From: Aliivibrio_A sp016764915
GTDB taxonomy: Bacteria; Pseudomonadota; Gammaproteobacteria; Enterobacterales; Vibrionaceae
Reading direction: 5' to 3'
Assembly: GCA_965224595.1 (NCBI GenBank)
Contig: OZ245058.1
Span: 62,001 to 126,000, forward strand
Length of the DNA: 64,000 nucleotides
Below, piece after piece: positions 42,731 through 52,454 of the stretch. The first letter of the stretch is position 1; every line of letters begins with the position of its first letter. The notes under the pieces were generated by a model. It did not search any database and was not told the origin of the DNA. It saw nothing but the letters and a program-made list of their open reading frames with translations. Position numbers and translations under genes: made by a program.

Positions 42731-43044
42731 GCAGTGATAATCATCAGTTAGCGAGCTCAATATTTCGAGACCTATTCGGCATAGGTCGCTTGCAATTGAT
42801 TCTGCTGATGACCATTTTTATCAGTGCGATTGGGGTTGTGCTGGTAACTCACAGCACCAGACAGCTAGTTGTTGAGCGAAACAACCTTTATCAAGAGAAA
42901 GATGATTTTGACAATGAGTGGCGTAATTTAATTTTGGAAGAGACCGCGTTATCTGAACACAGTCGAGTTCAACAACGTGCTATTAATGAGTTAAATATGA
43001 AGCGGCCAGATTCAGATAAAGAGGTCATTGTTAACTTCGAATGA
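42727..43044 (+). CDS. ftsL: FtsL, bitopic division protein
   Basis: Essential divisome scaffold that with FtsB and FtsQ activates FtsWI. The 105-residue product has a short cytoplasmic tail, one membrane span (about residues 20-38) and a periplasmic leucine-zipper-like coiled coil (about 42-95). Family recognised by position, size and architecture. ATGA overlaps with both rsmH and ftsI. Confidence 0.93.
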   Translation: MSSDNHQLASSIFRDLFGIGRLQLILLMTIFISAIGVVLVTHSTRQLVVERNNLYQEKDDFDNEWRNLILEETALSEHSRVQQRAINELNMKRPDSDKEVIVNFE

Positions 43045-44798
43045 AAATATTGAGCAAAAAAAAGAAGAAAAACAGTAATAAACGTATGACCAAAGCGCCT
43101 CCTACTCTTATTCAGTGGCGCTTTGGTGTTATCGTTTTCTTTATTTTTCTTTCTATGGCTCTATTGATCGCCCGAGCGGGTTATATTCAAATCATTGAGC
43201 CTGAGTCGTTGATCCAACAGGGTGATATGCGATCCATAAGAGTAAAATCCCTTCCTTCTGCACGTGGAATAATCTCAGATAGAAACAACGAACAATTGGC
43301 GGTGAGTGTACCCGTTCAAGCGGTTTGGGCTGATCCGGTTACCATCTATAAAAATGGGGGATTAGCTGAGCTGCAACGTTGGTATGCATTAGCTGACGTA
43401 CTTGGAATTAAAAGAAAAAGTCTGATTGCTAAAATTGAAAAAAATAAAAAAAGACGTTTCGTTTATCTTCAGCGACAAGTTAGTCCTGCTATGTCCGCTT
43501 ATATCCAAAAATTGAAACTCGCAGGAATTGGCCTTAAAGATGAATCCCGTCGTTACTACCCAAGTGGCGAGGTCAGTGCTCATGTTATCGGGGTCACAGG
43601 CATTGATGGCCATGGTTTAGAAGGTGTTGAACGCAGTTATGATGGTTGGTTAACTGGTGAGCCAGGCAGGAGAACCGTACGTAAAGATCGTTATGGACGT
43701 GTTGTTGAAAATATATCTTTAAAAAAACGTGAAGAGGGAAAACCACTTACTTTAAGTATCGACCAACGGCTCCAGGCTATTTCATACCGAGCGATTAAAC
43801 AGGCAGTTGCCGATTATCGCGCAATGTCAGGGTCTGTGATTATTATTGATGTACACACTGGTGAAGTATTAACCATGGTTAATGCGCCTTCATACAATCC
43901 TAATAATCGAAGTGAATTACAAAGCTTTAGAATGCGTAATCGTACTATTACCGATTCGATGGAGCCGGGCTCAACGGTTAAACCATTTGTTGTCCTATCG
44001 GCATTAGAAACCAATACTGCTGATTTGAATACTGTAATTGATACTGGTAACGGCATGATGCAGTTGGGCGGGAGTCGAGTACGAGATAGCGTTAAAGTAG
44101 GCAAAGCAGATCTTACTACCATCTTGAAAAAATCCAGTAATATTGGCGTAGCGACGCTTGCGCTCAATATGCCACTACAAGATCTTTTGGCTACGTACAA
44201 TGCGATGGGTTTAGGTGAAGAGTCTGGATTAAGTCTCATTGGTGAGGCGAGCGGTATTTTTCCAAATCGTCGCCGTTGGTCAAAATTTGAGATAGCGACA
44301 CTCGCTTTTGGTTATGGTTTGTCGGTGACTCCAATTCAACTTGCACATGCCTACGCAACGTTAGGGGCTTATGGCAAGCTGCGACCTCTTTCAATTCTAA
44401 AAGTTACAGGTGATATCCCTGGTAAGCAGGTGGTAGACGAAGCCAATGCTCGCGCTGTTCTTATGATGTTAGAAACCGTCACTCAAAAAGGAGGTACGGC
44501 AACCAAAGCCGCAGTACCTGGTTATCGAGTGGCTGCAAAAACAGGAACATCGAGAAAAGCAGCAAAAGGTGGCTACAGTGATGAGTATATGACCATCACT
44601 GCAGGCGTTGCCCCAGTCAGTGATCCTCAAATTGCACTGGTTGTGGTGATTAATGAACCTCAAGGCGATCAATATTATGCGGGTCAAGTCGCCGCACCAG
44701 TATTTAGTGAAGTATTAAAAAGTGCTCTGCAGATATTGAATATCGCCCCTGATGAAAAGAGTGTTCAGCACCTCAATATTGTTAATACAAGAGAGTAA
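43041..44798 (+). CDS. ftsI: FtsI (PBP3), septal peptidoglycan transpeptidase
   Basis: Class B penicillin-binding protein that cross-links septal wall together with FtsW. A basic tail and single span (about residues 30-48) lead to the pedestal domain and the transpeptidase domain with the three active-site motifs: STVK with nucleophile S311, SSN in KKSSNIG near 357, and KTGTS near 503. 585 residues (E. coli 588). The Lys-rich N-terminal patch (KKKKKNSNKR) is notable but cytoplasmic. Follows ftsL with a 4-bp overlap. Confidence 0.96.
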   Translation: MKILSKKKKKNSNKRMTKAPPTLIQWRFGVIVFFIFLSMALLIARAGYIQIIEPESLIQQGDMRSIRVKSLPSARGIISDRNNEQLAVSVPVQAVWADPVTIYKNGGLAELQRWYALADVLGIKRKSLIAKIEKNKKRRFVYLQRQVSPAMSAYIQKLKLAGIGLKDESRRYYPSGEVSAHVIGVTGIDGHGLEGVERSYDGWLTGEPGRRTVRKDRYGRVVENISLKKREEGKPLTLSIDQRLQAISYRAIKQAVADYRAMSGSVIIIDVHTGEVLTMVNAPSYNPNNRSELQSFRMRNRTITDSMEPGSTVKPFVVLSALETNTADLNTVIDTGNGMMQLGGSRVRDSVKVGKADLTTILKKSSNIGVATLALNMPLQDLLATYNAMGLGEESGLSLIGEASGIFPNRRRWSKFEIATLAFGYGLSVTPIQLAHAYATLGAYGKLRPLSILKVTGDIPGKQVVDEANARAVLMMLETVTQKGGTATKAAVPGYRVAAKTGTSRKAAKGGYSDEYMTITAGVAPVSDPQIALVVVINEPQGDQYYAGQVAAPVFSEVLKSALQILNIAPDEKSVQHLNIVNTRE

Positions 44799-44800
44799 AC

Positions 44801-46300
44801 ATGCCGACTACAACGTTAAAAAAATTGCTTTCCCCTTGGGTTACTGTCTCGGATGTGAGTGAGATTTCAGATCTAACGGTTGATAGCCGTATTGTCTCTA
44901 GTGGATATCTTTTTGTAGCGATCAAAGGGCATGTTCTAGACGGACGTGATTATATTTCAGCGGCGATAAAGGCAGGAGCAAGTGCGGTGATTGCCGATGC
45001 TGATGAGAAGCACCCACATGCGTCAATGGTTACTCAAGATGGCATTAATATTGTTTATATTGAGACGATTAATGAGAAGTTGTCAGCATTAGCGGGGCGT
45101 TTTTACCTAGCAGAAACGCGAAAAATGAAATTGATAGGTATTACTGGGACTAACGGTAAAACCACCATCTCTCAAATTATAGCTCAATGGGCTACACTGC
45201 TCGGTCAGCGTGCTGGTGTGATGGGTACCACTGGGAATGGATTACTTGATAACTTAAAACCTGCACAAAATACCACCGGCAATGCTATTGAGATCCAGCA
45301 GACTCTGTTCGAGCTTGAGCAAGAAGGCGCTCAGCTAACGGCATTAGAAGTGTCATCTCACGGTTTGGTGCAAGGCCGTATAAAATCCCTGCTTTTTTCA
45401 ACGGCCGTTTTTACTAATTTAAGCCGAGATCATCTTGATTATCATGGAGACATGACGCAGTACGGTTTAGCTAAAAAATCACTGTTTACTGAACATCAGT
45501 GCTCAGAGGCTATTATCAATGCGGATGATCCAGTCGGTTATCAGTGGTTAACTGAGCTACCTAGTGCCGTTGCTGTTTCTGTAGAGCAACGAGATCTCTC
45601 TGGGCTAAAGGGAAAAAAATTGTGGGCCAAATCGGTTCAATATTCCACTAAAGGGATTAAACTGGTTATCGATTCGAGTTGGGGGCCTGCTCAGTTCAAT
45701 GTACCTTTGATTGGTGCTTTTAATGCCAGCAACGTGTTATTAGCAATGGCCACGTTGCTAACACAGGGTTTCTCAATGCAACAACTGATTGATACAGCTC
45801 CGAAGTTAAGTGCTGTGATTGGAAGGATGGAGCTTTTTCAATTAATAGGCAGTAACAGTGCGCCAAAAATTGTGGTTGATTATGCACATACTCCAGATGC
45901 ATTAGAAAAAGCATTATTGGCCCTTCGAGTACATTGTAAAGGTAAACTTTGGTGCCTTGTTGGCTGTGGTGGGGCACGGGATGTTGGTAAAAGACCCATG
46001 ATGGCCGAGATTGCAGAACGATTATCGGATCACGTCATTTTAACCGATGACAATCCCCGTACTGAAGATCCCAAACGTATTATTGATGACATGTTAGCCG
46101 GTGTGATTAATCCTAACGCTATTTCTGTTGAGCATAATCGTTTTGAAGCCTGCCAATTGGCCTTAAAAGGAGCGAGTGCGGATGATATTATTCTGTTAGC
46201 AGGCAAAGGGCATGAAGATTACCAAGTGTTTGCTAGTGGTAATGTTCACTATTCCGATCGAGAGACAGCAGCCCGGTTGTTGCAAGAGATAACATCATGA
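44801..46300 (+). CDS. murE: MurE, UDP-MurNAc-Ala-Glu:meso-diaminopimelate ligase
   Basis: Adds meso-DAP to the UDP-MurNAc dipeptide. The 499-residue product has the N-terminal UDP-binding part (LTVDSRIVSSGYLFVAIKG), the Mur ATP site GITGTNGKTTI near residue 113, the carbamylated-Lys region, and the DAP-recognising DDNPRTEDP motif near 413, which marks DAP rather than Lys specificity. Starts two bases after the ftsI stop and overlaps murF by 4 bp. Confidence 0.96.
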   Translation: MPTTTLKKLLSPWVTVSDVSEISDLTVDSRIVSSGYLFVAIKGHVLDGRDYISAAIKAGASAVIADADEKHPHASMVTQDGINIVYIETINEKLSALAGRFYLAETRKMKLIGITGTNGKTTISQIIAQWATLLGQRAGVMGTTGNGLLDNLKPAQNTTGNAIEIQQTLFELEQEGAQLTALEVSSHGLVQGRIKSLLFSTAVFTNLSRDHLDYHGDMTQYGLAKKSLFTEHQCSEAIINADDPVGYQWLTELPSAVAVSVEQRDLSGLKGKKLWAKSVQYSTKGIKLVIDSSWGPAQFNVPLIGAFNASNVLLAMATLLTQGFSMQQLIDTAPKLSAVIGRMELFQLIGSNSAPKIVVDYAHTPDALEKALLALRVHCKGKLWCLVGCGGARDVGKRPMMAEIAERLSDHVILTDDNPRTEDPKRIIDDMLAGVINPNAISVEHNRFEACQLALKGASADDIILLAGKGHEDYQVFASGNVHYSDRETAARLLQEITS

Positions 46301-47658
46301 TCCCTTTTACTTTAAGCGATGTAGCCCCGATATTAGATGCAGAATTAGTTGGTAATGACACGGTTATTGGTCATGTATCTACCGATACCCGTGACATTCA
46401 GTTAAATGGACTGTTTGTTGCTCTTATTGGTGAACGATTTGATGCTCATGATTTCTGTCACCAAGCGGTAAGCAACGGTGTCAGTGCGTTGTTAGTCAGT
46501 AAACCACTTGATTTAGCGGTGCCTCAACTAGTGGTGAGTGATACAAAAATTGCTTTAGGGCAGTTAGGGGCATGGATACATCAACAATCAAGCTCTCTCA
46601 CTGTAGCGCTAACGGGAAGTTGCGGAAAAACGACGGTTAAAGAGATGCTGGCTGAAATATTGCAATTAAAAGGCAAGGTACTAGCAACGGCGGGTAATTT
46701 TAATAATGAGATAGGGGTTCCGTTAACACTGTTAAGAAGCCAGCCGCAAGATGATTACTCTATTATTGAACTGGGTGCTAACCATCTCAATGAAATTGCC
46801 TATACCACACAGTTGGTTAAGCCTGATATTGCCCTTATCAATAACATCGCAGCTGCACATTTAGAAGGCTTCGGGTCTTTGCAAGGCGTTGGCAAAGCTA
46901 AAGGTGAAATTTTTCAAGGATTGAGTGCAGGTGGTCATGCGGTGATTAATGCAGACAGCTGTGATATGGATCAGTGGCAAGCTATTTTAAAAGATAAAAG
47001 TGTGACCTTTTTCTCTTTGAACAATCCACAAACAGACGTCTATGGGACTAATATTGTTATTAACCACCAAGGGGAGACCAGTTTTACGCTGCACACTCCA
47101 AAAGGTGACGCTGATATTAACTTGAATGTGGTAGGAAAACATAATATATCCAACGCACTAGCAGCTGCGGCACTTGCAACGTTAGCCAATGCAACCCTAG
47201 CTGAGATTAAACAAGGGTTAGAGAGTGTATTGAATGTTAAAGGGCGGGTTGAGGTAATCAAACTCACTGAAAGGTTAACCTTGATTGATGACTCTTATAA
47301 CGCCAGTGTTCCTGCGATGAAGTCAGCCGCTGAATTATTAAGCAGCTTTCAAGGCCAACGATGGCTTGTTTTGGGCTATATGGCTGAATTAGGTGTAGAA
47401 AGCCTTGCACTTCACCGCCAAGTTGGTGAATATGCTGCTCAGTTTGATTTTGAGCAAGTCATCACCTTTGGCTCTGATAGCAAAATAATCAGTGAACTTT
47501 GTAGTGGAATACACTTCGATTGCCGTGCAGCGTTGATCGAGTATCTATTACAGCAATTAGATAAACAGAATAACAATGAGGTTACCGTGTTGGTAAAAGG
47601 CGCAAACAGTTCTCGCATGAGTGACGTTGTGAAGGCTCTTAAGGAGAGTAATAAATGA
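46297..47658 (+). CDS. murF: MurF, UDP-MurNAc-tripeptide:D-Ala-D-Ala ligase
   Basis: Completes the UDP-MurNAc-pentapeptide. The 453-residue product has STDTRDIQLNGLFVALIGERFDAHDF at the N-terminus in the family pattern, the ATP site LTGSCGKTTVKEM near residue 107, NFNNEIGVPLTLL near 131 and the late DDSYNASVPAMK. Overlaps murE and mraY by four bases each. Confidence 0.96.
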   Translation: MIPFTLSDVAPILDAELVGNDTVIGHVSTDTRDIQLNGLFVALIGERFDAHDFCHQAVSNGVSALLVSKPLDLAVPQLVVSDTKIALGQLGAWIHQQSSSLTVALTGSCGKTTVKEMLAEILQLKGKVLATAGNFNNEIGVPLTLLRSQPQDDYSIIELGANHLNEIAYTTQLVKPDIALINNIAAAHLEGFGSLQGVGKAKGEIFQGLSAGGHAVINADSCDMDQWQAILKDKSVTFFSLNNPQTDVYGTNIVINHQGETSFTLHTPKGDADINLNVVGKHNISNALAAAALATLANATLAEIKQGLESVLNVKGRVEVIKLTERLTLIDDSYNASVPAMKSAAELLSSFQGQRWLVLGYMAELGVESLALHRQVGEYAAQFDFEQVITFGSDSKIISELCSGIHFDCRAALIEYLLQQLDKQNNNEVTVLVKGANSSRMSDVVKALKESNK

Positions 47659-48737
47659 TCATCTGGCTAGCGAACATATTAGAGCAGTATTTCCCGTTTT
47701 TTCGACTTTTCGAATATCTCTCTTTTCGAGCAATAATCAGTGTGATTACTGCACTTGTCTTCTCTTTATGGTTTGGTCCAAAGTTGATTGGTTATTTGCA
47801 AAAAATGCAGATTGGTCAAGTGGTTAGAGATGACGGGCCAGAATCTCATTTTAGCAAACGTGGAACCCCTACTATGGGAGGGGTGATGATACTTTTTGCT
47901 ATTGGTTTGACCGTTCTGTTATGGGCAGATCTTAGTAACCCATATGTATGGGCAGTGTTGTTTGTTCTGTTTAGTTATGGAGCAATAGGATTTGTTGATG
48001 ACTATCGTAAGGTGGTTCGCAAAGACACTGACGGTTTAATCGCGCGCTGGAAGTTTTTCTGGCAATCGGCCATTGCGTTAATCATGGCGTTTGCTTTATA
48101 TACATATGGTAAAGACACGGCGGCGACTCAGCTCGTGGTTCCATTTTTCAAAGATGTTATGCCTCAACTTGGCCTTTTTTATATCGTGTTGACCTACTTT
48201 GTCATTGTTGGCACCAGTAATGCCGTTAATTTGACCGATGGTCTTGATGGATTAGCGATCATGCCGACCATTTTTGTGGCCACCGGTTTTGCTATTGTTG
48301 CTTGGGCGACAGGTAATGTTAACTATGCCGCTTACCTTCATATCCCTTATATAAAAGAGAGCAGTGAGTTGGTGATAGTCTGTGCCGCTATTGTGGGTGC
48401 TGGCCTTGGGTTTTTGTGGTTTAACACATACCCTGCTCAAGTCTTCATGGGCGATGTGGGATCCCTTGCGTTAGGCGGTGCACTCGGGACGATTGCGGTG
48501 TTAGTACGTCAAGAATTCTTGCTGGTGATCATGGGCGGCGTATTTGTGATGGAAACCGTTTCCGTTATTCTTCAAGTTGGCTCCTATAAACTGCGAGGTC
48601 AGCGCATCTTTCGGATGGCACCCATTCATCACCATTATGAGTTAAAAGGCTGGCCGGAACCTCGTGTTATCGTTCGTTTTTGGATCATCTCTATGATTCT
48701 TATGCTGATCGGACTGGCTACGCTGAAGGTACGTTAA
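47655..48737 (+). CDS. mraY: MraY, phospho-MurNAc-pentapeptide translocase
   Basis: Polytopic enzyme that transfers phospho-MurNAc-pentapeptide to undecaprenyl phosphate giving lipid I. The 360-residue product (E. coli 360) has ten membrane spans, KRGTPTMGGVMIL near residue 70, the FVDDYRK Mg site near 115, NAVNLTDGLDGLA near 190, and the MAPIHHHYELKGWPE loop near 322. Coupled to murF; murD starts two bases after its stop. Confidence 0.97.
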   Translation: MIIWLANILEQYFPFFRLFEYLSFRAIISVITALVFSLWFGPKLIGYLQKMQIGQVVRDDGPESHFSKRGTPTMGGVMILFAIGLTVLLWADLSNPYVWAVLFVLFSYGAIGFVDDYRKVVRKDTDGLIARWKFFWQSAIALIMAFALYTYGKDTAATQLVVPFFKDVMPQLGLFYIVLTYFVIVGTSNAVNLTDGLDGLAIMPTIFVATGFAIVAWATGNVNYAAYLHIPYIKESSELVIVCAAIVGAGLGFLWFNTYPAQVFMGDVGSLALGGALGTIAVLVRQEFLLVIMGGVFVMETVSVILQVGSYKLRGQRIFRMAPIHHHYELKGWPEPRVIVRFWIISMILMLIGLATLKVR

Positions 48738-48739
48738 CA

Positions 48740-50086
48740 ATGCAAGGTTTGGATGGGGTAAAACAGGTTGTTGTTGTCGGGTTAGGCGTGACGGGGTTGT
48801 CAGTCATACGTCATCTTCAGCGTCAACCACAGCCGTTAACAATTCGAGTGGTTGATACTCGAGTCTTCCCTCCTGGGCTTGAACAGATTACGGGTGATGT
48901 AGAGGTTCACAGCGGAAGCTGGAATGTTGAGTGGTTATTGGGTGCGGATTTGATTGTCGTTAATCCGGGGGTTGCGATCTCAAGCCCTGAGCTTGTGACT
49001 GCTCAACAAGCGGGAGTCTCAATTATTGGTGACATTGAATTGTTTGCCTGGTCCGTTAAGGTGCCGGTAATCGCGATCACTGGCTCTAATGGTAAAAGTA
49101 CTGTCACCGATTTAACGGGTGAAATGGCAAAATCAGCTGGTATTAAAACGGCCATTGGTGGCAATATTGGTTATGCCGCCTTGGATCTGCTTGAACAAGA
49201 TGCTGAACTTTACGTATTGGAGTTATCGAGTTTTCAATTAGAGACAACAGCATCCTTACGCCTAAAAGCGGCAGCATTTCTAAATCTATCTGAAGACCAT
49301 ATGGATAGATACGATGGCATGAGTGATTATCGTCGAGCAAAATTACGAATCTTTGATCATGCAGATGTCTGTATTGTGAACCGTGAAGATAAACAAACCT
49401 TCCCAGACACACCACGAAATACCGTTAGTTTTGGTTTAGATTCAAATCATGAGTATGGTGTGATGTCGATTGATGGACAGGAGTGGCTGTGCAAAGGTGA
49501 CCGTCCGATCATTACCTGTAGTGAGATAGGATTAGTTGGCCGACACAATATGGCCAACTGCTTAGTCGCCATTGCCTTGATTGACGCTGCGGGTATTGAT
49601 TGTTTTAATGCTGTATCTGCTATCAAAACTTACCACGGGCTGGCACATCGATGTCAGGTTGTGGTTAATAGTAATGGTGTGCGTTGGGTTAATGACTCGA
49701 AAGCGACCAATGTTGCGAGTACGAAAGCAGCACTTTCTGGATTGCAATTGGATGGTACATTGCATCTACTGGTTGGTGGTGATGGCAAAGGCGCTGATTT
49801 CTCTGAACTGAAAGAGTTGCTCACTCCGTTAAAACTACAACTTCACTGTTACGGCGCTGATGGAGAGGTCTTTATCCCTTTACATGAAAGCGCAAAACGT
49901 TGGAAATCTATTGAAGAGGTTATAAAATCAATCACTCCTCACCTGCAATCTGGTGATATTGTGATGTTATCTCCTGCTTGTGCCAGTTTTGATCAGTTTA
50001 CCAACTTTATGGCCAGAGGTGATGAGTTTACCCGTTTAGCAAAACTTTATTCAGGTGATATCAATTGTGAACAGCACTCGATTTAA
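48740..50086 (+). CDS. murD: MurD, UDP-MurNAc-L-alanine:D-glutamate ligase
   Basis: Adds D-Glu in peptidoglycan precursor synthesis. Start at 48740 (MQGLDGVKQVVVVGLGVTGLS), directly after mraY with GAAGGT upstream; the frame is open into mraY but those residues are not MurD. 448 residues with the Rossmann-like UDP domain, ATP site ITGSNGKSTVTDL near residue 113 and NDSKATNVASTKAAL near 337. The 3' end overlaps ftsW. Confidence 0.95.
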   Translation: MQGLDGVKQVVVVGLGVTGLSVIRHLQRQPQPLTIRVVDTRVFPPGLEQITGDVEVHSGSWNVEWLLGADLIVVNPGVAISSPELVTAQQAGVSIIGDIELFAWSVKVPVIAITGSNGKSTVTDLTGEMAKSAGIKTAIGGNIGYAALDLLEQDAELYVLELSSFQLETTASLRLKAAAFLNLSEDHMDRYDGMSDYRRAKLRIFDHADVCIVNREDKQTFPDTPRNTVSFGLDSNHEYGVMSIDGQEWLCKGDRPIITCSEIGLVGRHNMANCLVAIALIDAAGIDCFNAVSAIKTYHGLAHRCQVVVNSNGVRWVNDSKATNVASTKAALSGLQLDGTLHLLVGGDGKGADFSELKELLTPLKLQLHCYGADGEVFIPLHESAKRWKSIEEVIKSITPHLQSGDIVMLSPACASFDQFTNFMARGDEFTRLAKLYSGDINCEQHSI

Positions 50087-51287
50087 TTCTGTAGTAGAGA
50101 AAGCAAGAGCTTGGGTGCTGAATCCATCTCCTAAAGTGATGTTTGATCGTCAACTGATTTGGCTCTCTTTGGGCTTAATGTTTACAGGATTGATAATGGT
50201 TTCATCAGCGTCATTCCCTATCAGTACCCGTTTAACAGGGCAGCCTTTTCATTTTATGTTCAGGCACATGTTCCTTCTGGTGTTAGCCTTAATAGCGGCA
50301 TCCATGGTCGTGAGAATTAAGCTGGAAACCTGGTTTAAATACAGTTCTCATCTGTTGTTGATATCAATACTGCTATTGATTGCCGTGCTCTTAGTGGGGC
50401 GATCGGTTAATGGCGCTGCTCGTTGGTTGCCTCTTGGTATTTTTAACTTACAGCCAGCAGAAATTACCAAGCTCTCTCTGTTTATCTTTATATCGGGCTA
50501 TTTGGTCAGAAGACATGGTGAAGTAAGAGAAACATTTAGAGGGTTTGTTAAACCGTTAGCCGTCTTTTTATTATTGGCTTTCTTTCTACTGCTCCAGCCT
50601 GATTTAGGCACCGTGATAGTGATGTTTGTCACCACCGTTGGTATGTTATTTATTGCGGGCGCAAAACTGTGGCAGTTTATTGCTTTGGTGGTGGGTGGAA
50701 GCTCATTAGTGGTGGTGTTGATTCTAGCCGAACCCTATCGGATGAGGCGGATAACGGCCTTTCTTGACCCATGGCAGGACCCATTTGGTAGCGGCTATCA
50801 GTTAACTCAGTCATTAATGGCTTTCGGTCGAGGGCATTGGTTTGGGCAGGGGCTAGGTAATTCTATTCAAAAGCTGGAGTATTTGCCTGAGGCTCATACT
50901 GATTTTGTGTTTGCTGTAGTGGCAGAAGAGTTAGGATTTATCGGTGTCTGCTTAATATTGATCATGATATTTTCCTTAGTGTTTAAAGCACTTTTTATTG
51001 GCAAGCGCTGTTTAGAGCAAGAGCAGCTATTTGGCGGTTTTCTTGCTTTCGGCATTGGTATTTGGTTTGCTTTCCAAACACTGGTTAATGTGGGTGCTTC
51101 TGCGGGTATTGTTCCGACCAAAGGGCTGACTTTACCCTTGATAAGTTATGGGGGGTCGAGCTTGATAATCATGTCAGTGGCAGTCGCAATTTTACTGAGA
51201 ATAGATTATGAATACCGCTTACACATTGCAGGTGGTAATATCCGAAATTCAGAGCTGAAAGATGGTGATGATGGCAGTTCCTCTTGA
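50067..51287 (+). CDS. ftsW: FtsW, septal peptidoglycan polymerase (SEDS family)
   Basis: SEDS-family glycosyltransferase partner of FtsI. The protein has about ten membrane spans, NGAARWLPLG with the conserved Arg region near residue 117, the large periplasmic loop with the catalytic-type AHTDFVFAVVAEELGFIG near 283, and the end signature PLISYGGSSLI. I choose the GTG at 50067 because AGGTGA lies eight bases upstream; a second GTG at 50055 is in frame. Either way the gene overlaps murD by 20-32 bp. Confidence 0.93.
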   Translation: MNSTRFNSVVEKARAWVLNPSPKVMFDRQLIWLSLGLMFTGLIMVSSASFPISTRLTGQPFHFMFRHMFLLVLALIAASMVVRIKLETWFKYSSHLLLISILLLIAVLLVGRSVNGAARWLPLGIFNLQPAEITKLSLFIFISGYLVRRHGEVRETFRGFVKPLAVFLLLAFFLLLQPDLGTVIVMFVTTVGMLFIAGAKLWQFIALVVGGSSLVVVLILAEPYRMRRITAFLDPWQDPFGSGYQLTQSLMAFGRGHWFGQGLGNSIQKLEYLPEAHTDFVFAVVAEELGFIGVCLILIMIFSLVFKALFIGKRCLEQEQLFGGFLAFGIGIWFAFQTLVNVGASAGIVPTKGLTLPLISYGGSSLIIMSVAVAILLRIDYEYRLHIAGGNIRNSELKDGDDGSSS

Positions 51288-51305
51288 TTTTACGAAGGCT
51301 ATTAA

Positions 51306-52388
51306 ATGAAACAAGACAGTGATAAAAACAGCGCCAATAAGCGTCTTTTAGTCATGGCTGGTGGAACGGGTGGTCATGTATTTCCAGGGTTAGCTGTCGC
51401 CAAACAGTTGCAACAACAAGGCTGGCAGATACGCTGGCTTGGTACGCCAGATCGTATGGAAGCGGATCTTGTACCTAAACATGGAATTGATATTGATTTC
51501 ATCCGAGTTAAAGGTCTACGTGGTCAAGGGCTTAAAAAATTATTAGTGGCACCGTTTCAAATTTGTGCTGCAATACTTCAAGCAAAAAAATACATTAAAG
51601 CATGGCAGCCAGATGTGGTGCTCGGGATGGGGGGCTATGTTAGTGGCCCTGGAGGAGTTGCCGCGTGGCTATTGGGTATTCCTGTGGTTCTGCATGAGCA
51701 AAATGCAGTGGCGGGTTTAACAAATTTATGGTTATCAAAAATTGCCAAACGAGTTATGCAAGCTTTTCCTGGAGCATTCCCTCTAGCTGATGTCGTTGGA
51801 AACCCAGTTCGAGAAGATGTCTGCCAACTTGATAATCCTACACGTCGGTTTGAGAATCGAGATGGACCCATTCGAATTTTGGTGATGGGAGGCAGTCAAG
51901 GGGCAAGAATTTTGAACACCACCCTTCCTAAGACCGCCGCTTTATTAGGTGAGAAAGTGGTAATATGGCATCAAGTTGGAAAAGGTAATTTAGAGTCAGT
52001 AGAGAATGCCTATCAGCAGCAAGAGTACCACAGCGCTAAAGTAACTGAATTTATTGATGATGTCGCGCAAGCTTACCAATGGGCTGATTTATTAGTGTGT
52101 CGCTCTGGAGCATTGACCGTATCAGAAGTGTCTGCTGCAGGGGTTGGCTCTATTTTTGTTCCATTTATGCATAAAGATCGCCAGCAAGCACTTAATGCCG
52201 ATCATCTGGTAAGATGTGGGGCTGCAAAAATGATTGAACAGCAAGTTCTAACAGAAAAAAAACTTGCAGATATGATCACCGAGTTTGATCGAGAAGTGCT
52301 GATGAACATGGCTCAAAAGGCAAGAGAAGCAGCAATAATTGATGCTGATGTGCGAGTTGCCGACGCAATTAAAGCCCTAGTTAAGTAG
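51306..52388 (+). CDS. murG: MurG, lipid II-forming GlcNAc transferase
   Basis: Peripheral membrane glycosyltransferase converting lipid I to lipid II. The 360-residue product has the Gly-rich AGGTGGHVFPGLAVA loop near residue 17, LGMGGYVSGPGG near 103, and the C-domain nucleotide-sugar motifs GGSQGARILN and CRSGALTVSEVSAAG. Nineteen bases after ftsW, with no hairpin between them. A palindromic hairpin follows before murC. Confidence 0.96.
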   Translation: MKQDSDKNSANKRLLVMAGGTGGHVFPGLAVAKQLQQQGWQIRWLGTPDRMEADLVPKHGIDIDFIRVKGLRGQGLKKLLVAPFQICAAILQAKKYIKAWQPDVVLGMGGYVSGPGGVAAWLLGIPVVLHEQNAVAGLTNLWLSKIAKRVMQAFPGAFPLADVVGNPVREDVCQLDNPTRRFENRDGPIRILVMGGSQGARILNTTLPKTAALLGEKVVIWHQVGKGNLESVENAYQQQEYHSAKVTEFIDDVAQAYQWADLLVCRSGALTVSEVSAAGVGSIFVPFMHKDRQQALNADHLVRCGAAKMIEQQVLTEKKLADMITEFDREVLMNMAQKAREAAIIDADVRVADAIKALVK

Positions 52389-52405
52389 TGGTTACTTATT
52401 TTTAA

Positions 52406-52428
52406 TTTAAGCGATTGAATCGCTTAAA
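52406..52428 (+). other. Palindromic hairpin between murG and murC
   Basis: TTTAAGCGATT, one central base, AATCGCTTAAA: an 11-bp dyad in the 66-base gap. As RNA it folds as an eight-base stem with a small loop; no proper T tract follows, so it is probably an mRNA element or operator and not a full terminator. Confidence 0.5.
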
Positions 52429-52454
52429 AGTGATGAACTGATGAGAATAAATAG

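Noticed and set aside
43814..44239. A 141-codon minus-strand frame inside ftsI
   Set aside because: Antisense to the transpeptidase domain of ftsI, whose motifs are intact in the other frame; no protein features of its own.
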